Of a stretch of DNA of 8,799 nt, positions 7,543 through 8,799 are shown piece after piece; positions within the stretch are counted from its first letter, which is position 1; each line of letters opens with the position of its first letter. The notes beneath the pieces are model-generated. The model was not told the origin of the DNA. It saw only the letters and a program-made list of their open reading frames with translations, and did not search any database. The translations under genes were made by a program, and so were the position numbers. The DNA is taken from NCBI GenBank assembly GCA_937901285.1, contig CALCHI010000478.1, positions 1 to 8,799 of the forward strand, read 5' to 3'. The stretch is from UBA8437 sp003445035 (GTDB lineage: Bacteria; Planctomycetota; Planctomycetia; Planctomycetales; Planctomycetaceae).

Positions 7543-7560
7543 CGAGGTTCTCGACCAGAA
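7511..7560 (-). pseudogene. Remnant C-terminus of a paralogue of the right-edge glycoside-hydrolase-like gene
   Basis: Read on the minus strand, this stretch encodes VENLDQIGSPDVVE and then a TAG stop at 7513-7511. The intact gene at the right edge ends in FEVLNQIGSPDVVE followed by the same stop. Nothing upstream on the minus strand (above 7560) continues the similarity; instead a plus-strand DUF1553 tail begins at 7563. This is therefore a truncated gene end, not a gene. Confidence 0.7.
7537..7559. terminator. Perfect 10-bp-stem hairpin between converging genes
   Basis: TCTGGTCGAG (7537-7546) and CTCGACCAGA (7550-7559) are exact reverse complements around a 3-base loop, GTT. The hairpin lies between the rightward DUF1501 gene and the leftward leucine-rich-repeat gene, where a two-way terminator would fit. 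There is no T tract on either side, so intrinsic termination is uncertain; the structure is certain, the function is not. Confidence 0.5.
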
Positions 7561-7562
7561 GA

Positions 7563-7613
7563 GAAGATCTGCTGTGGGCCTTGTTGAACAGCTACGAGTT
7601 CCTGTTCAATCAC
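7563..7613 (+). pseudogene. Remnant C-terminus of a DUF1553 (PSD1) gene
   Basis: Reading from 7563, the plus strand encodes EDLLWALLNSYEFLFNH, the terminal signature of DUF1553 proteins. It matches 5782-5832, the end of the intact gene here, at 46 of 51 bases. Three of the five differences are silent (GCG/GCC, CTG/TTG, AAC/AAT) and two change Arg to Tyr, so the source was probably another coding paralogue, not a fresh copy of this gene. The normal stop is absent: the frame runs on through TGG to a TGA at 7638-7640. No DUF1553 sequence precedes 7563, so only the last 17 codons survive. Confidence 0.8.
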
Positions 7614-8187
7614 TGGCTTGCGGCAGGGAACTGCTGGTGATCTTGCAGTTGGGCAACTGTGCCCGCAATCGTTGTAGTCCGCCGGCAGTCACCTTGGTGT
7701 TTGAGAGCCACAGCGATCGCAGTTTCTTGAGTGACTTCAGGTGATGCAGACCCGCATCTCCGATCCTCGAGCTCCTGAGCCTGAGTTTCTCGAGACCCTT
7801 GACGCTGGAAAGAGACTTGAGTCCGTCGTCGGTGATTCGATTTCCGTTGAGGTACAGGGTCTTGATTTTCTTCAGCTTGCAGACACTCGCAATCCCGGCA
7901 TCGGTCACGTTTCCGTGACAATACGCTGACAGTAACTCCAGGTTGGGGAATCCCCTGACGATCTCGTCAAGTGCCGGATCGGTCAGGTAGGACGAGGCAA
8001 ACCGGTTACGCTTCCCGGCTGTCCCATTTGTTCGTGCTTTCAGGACGGTCTTCCGGACACTCTCGACTTTTCGTCGCTCGTACTCCGCGGACTTCTTGGA
8101 GGCGGCGACGGCCGTGGTGGCCAGGCAGCCTGCCAGCGCGACCAACGTCAAGCTGCGACAGGCTTTCATCACGCTCGAGACTCTCAT
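7606..8187 (-). CDS. Small exported leucine-rich-repeat protein
   Basis: The product has 193 residues from ATG 8187 to the TGA at 7608-7606. The start is fixed by a strong AGGAGG seven bases upstream. The signal sequence RSLTLVALAGCLATTAVAA can be read two ways: LAGC at 18-21 is a lipobox, while AVA before A29 is a signal peptidase I site. Residues 31-60 are charged (KKSAEYERRKVESVRK). From about 68 to 181 there are four or so leucine-rich repeats of 23-24 residues, for example KIKTLYLNGNRITDDGLKSL, of the type ending in TDxGL. Such repeats form protein-binding solenoids; the partner is unknown. Small proteins of this kind are abundant in planctomycetes. The last codons overlap the DUF1553 remnant by eight bases, so the tail after LPNCKI may have been reshaped by that rearrangement. 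The frame opens upstream to an ATG at 8250, which lacks a ribosome site. Confidence 0.85.
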   Translation of the reverse strand: MRVSSVMKACRSLTLVALAGCLATTAVAASKKSAEYERRKVESVRKTVLKARTNGTAGKRNRFASSYLTDPALDEIVRGFPNLELLSAYCHGNVTDAGIASVCKLKKIKTLYLNGNRITDDGLKSLSSVKGLEKLRLRSSRIGDAGLHHLKSLKKLRSLWLSNTKVTAGGLQRLRAQLPNCKITSSSLPQASD

Positions 8188-8194
8188 GGCACAT

Positions 8195-8200
8195 CCTCCT
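8195..8200 (-). promoter_or_regulatory. Strong ribosome binding site of the leucine-rich-repeat gene
   Basis: The minus strand reads AGGAGG, preceded by a run of A, seven bases before ATG 8187. It is the best Shine-Dalgarno in the window and decides the start against the in-frame ATG at 8250. Confidence 0.8.
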
Positions 8201-8276
8201 TTTTTTGGACAAGGAATCTGCGTCAGAACACGACTCAAAAGCGGGGGCATCGACAGTGTCGGTGCCGAATCAACCT

Positions 8277-8304
8277 ATTGTACCAGTTGGTGGCTGGATC
8301 TGAA
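8277..8304 (-). promoter_or_regulatory. Candidate promoter of the leucine-rich-repeat gene
   Basis: On the minus strand TACAAT (8282-8277, 5 of 6 to consensus) carries an upstream TGG, forming an extended -10 of the TGn type. TTCAGA (8304-8299, 4 of 6 to TTGACA) lies 16 bp upstream. Transcription from near 8270 would give a leader of about 83 bases. The rest of the 198-bp spacer 8188-8385 shows no gene. Confidence 0.45.
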
Positions 8305-8376
8305 CCGCTTTCGAATGTTGTTCAGTGGCGAAGAGGCGAGATGGCTGGGTCGGGTGATGAGCCTCACTCGTCGTTC

Positions 8377-8417
8377 GGTCATCGCCTATTCGACGACGTC
8401 GGGGCTTCCGATCTGGT
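8377..8417. repeat. 41-bp perfect direct repeat, copy 2
   Basis: This is the partner of 7502-7542. It spans the last ten codons and stop of the minus-strand gene at the right edge plus the first nine bases after the stop. This copy is attached to an intact reading frame, so it is the likelier original arrangement. Confidence 0.9.
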
Positions 8418-8799
8418 TGAGAACCTCGAAGGCCGGTTCGGTCGAGCCTTCGCGGGTGATCAGGAAATTGAACAGGTAGATCCCGTCCGCCTTCTCGCTC
8501 CAGATGTGCCGCGCGGCGCGACGGTACTGCTTGGGGGTCAGGGCGACACCGTTTTTCTTGTCAACGATCTCGATGCAGCCGTAGACGGGGACCTCGGTGA
8601 TCAGTTTCTTCCAGGGAGCGACGGGAAGATCGAACGTGACGCTGAGGAATCGTGAGACCGTGACGAAATCGATCCAGCCGTTCCTGGCCCAGGCGACCGG
8701 ATCGCAGCCGACCTTGCGCGACCCCTGATAGGTCGCCGGAACGTCGTAGTTCTCCGTTGGGGGGCGGACGCCCATTACCAGGTGGCGTTTCCGTTTCTT
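8386..8799 (-). CDS. C-terminal part of a TIM-barrel glycoside-hydrolase-like protein, 5' end beyond window
   Basis: The minus frame is open from the window edge for 137 codons to TAG at 8388-8386. An ATG at 8775 exists, but eight in-frame codons (KKRKRHLV) precede it without a stop, and the visible part resembles the end of a longer enzyme, so the gene probably starts outside. GCDPVAWARNGWIDFVTVSRFL, split here as GCDPVAWARNGW then IDFVTVSRFL, and later HIWSEKADGIYLFNF resemble late strands of TIM-barrel glycoside-hydrolase-like (GHL10-type) proteins common in planctomycetes, where the ADGIYLFN strand comes near the end. The catalytic acids cannot be judged from this fragment. Its final codons are repeated at 7511-7542. 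The coding call is firm; the family assignment is from memory of motif patterns and is moderate. Confidence 0.7.
   Translation of the reverse strand, partial: KKRKRHLVMGVRPPTENYDVPATYQGSRKVGCDPVAWARNGWIDFVTVSRFLSVTFDLPVAPWKKLITEVPVYGCIEIVDKKNGVALTPKQYRRAARHIWSEKADGIYLFNFLITREGSTEPAFEVLNQIGSPDVVE

Noticed and set aside
7537..7559. Recombinase attachment site or CRISPR-like repeat
   Set aside because: It is a single palindrome with no array, no cas genes and no recombinase gene nearby; a hairpin within a gene-end scar is the simpler description.
7005..7640. 211-codon plus-strand frame ending in a DUF1553-like tail
   Set aside because: Only the last part (from 7563) resembles a protein family; the rest is an out-of-frame reading of the DUF1501 gene and of the 41-bp repeat. 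I kept only the tail, as a remnant.
8188..8250. ATG start at 8250 for the leucine-rich-repeat gene
   Set aside because: The strong AGGAGG seven bases before ATG 8187 and the signal peptide starting there decide for 8187; the candidate promoter would also leave almost no leader for 8250.
7502..8417. Insertion sequence or composite element bounded by the 41-bp repeats
   Set aside because: No transposase or integrase lies between the copies, there is no terminal inverted repeat, and one copy is the natural end of an intact gene.
8096..8479. 127-codon plus-strand frame
   Set aside because: It is antisense to the start of the leucine-rich-repeat gene and to the 3' end of the right-edge gene, with no family resemblance.

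Overview
The window looks like a chromosomal segment of a GC-rich Planctomycetota bacterium. The evidence is the protein families, which are planctomycete hallmarks: two DUF1501 proteins, one large DUF1549/DUF1553 (PSCyt2/PSD1) protein with Ig-like and cytochrome-like motifs, a PPC-domain protein, a small leucine-rich-repeat protein, and the C-terminus of a TIM-barrel glycoside-hydrolase-like protein. No RNA genes, CRISPR array, transposase, integrase or phage genes were seen.

Layout. Positions 1-3109 hold a leftward pair: a Tat-signal DUF1501 protein (3109 to 1781), followed 56 bp later by a secreted PPC-domain protein (1724 to beyond the left edge). A 215-bp divergent intergenic region (3110-3324) carries a possible promoter and a short perfect palindrome. 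Rightward from 3325 come the 836-residue DUF1549/DUF1553 protein and, after a 133-bp gap with a perfect TATAAT box, a second and quite different DUF1501 protein (5969-7453). From 7454 to 7613 there is no intact gene. That stretch holds the remains of two gene 3' ends: a minus-strand tail repeated from the gene at the right edge, and a plus-strand DUF1553 tail. A 10-bp-stem palindrome lies in this stretch. A leucine-rich-repeat protein follows on the minus strand (8187 to 7606), then a 198-bp spacer with a good promoter candidate for it. The window closes with the 3' part of a minus-strand glycoside-hydrolase-like gene (8799 to 8386).

How the genes may work together. All four large genes encode exported proteins: Tat for the two DUF1501 proteins, Sec for the PPC and DUF1549/DUF1553 proteins. 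They form the DUF1501 plus DUF1549/DUF1553 module that planctomycetes carry in many copies and whose biochemical function is not established. The DUF1501 proteins resemble the alkaline phosphatase/sulfatase superfamily. The DUF1549/DUF1553 protein carries one CX4CH and one CXXCH motif, so it could bind haem. An extracytoplasmic role in handling complex substrates is an inference only.

The least ordinary part is 7502-7613, a scar of paralogous gene ends with a 41-bp perfect repeat of a site 875 bp away and a 3-base block that is reverse-complemented exactly at a hairpin loop.
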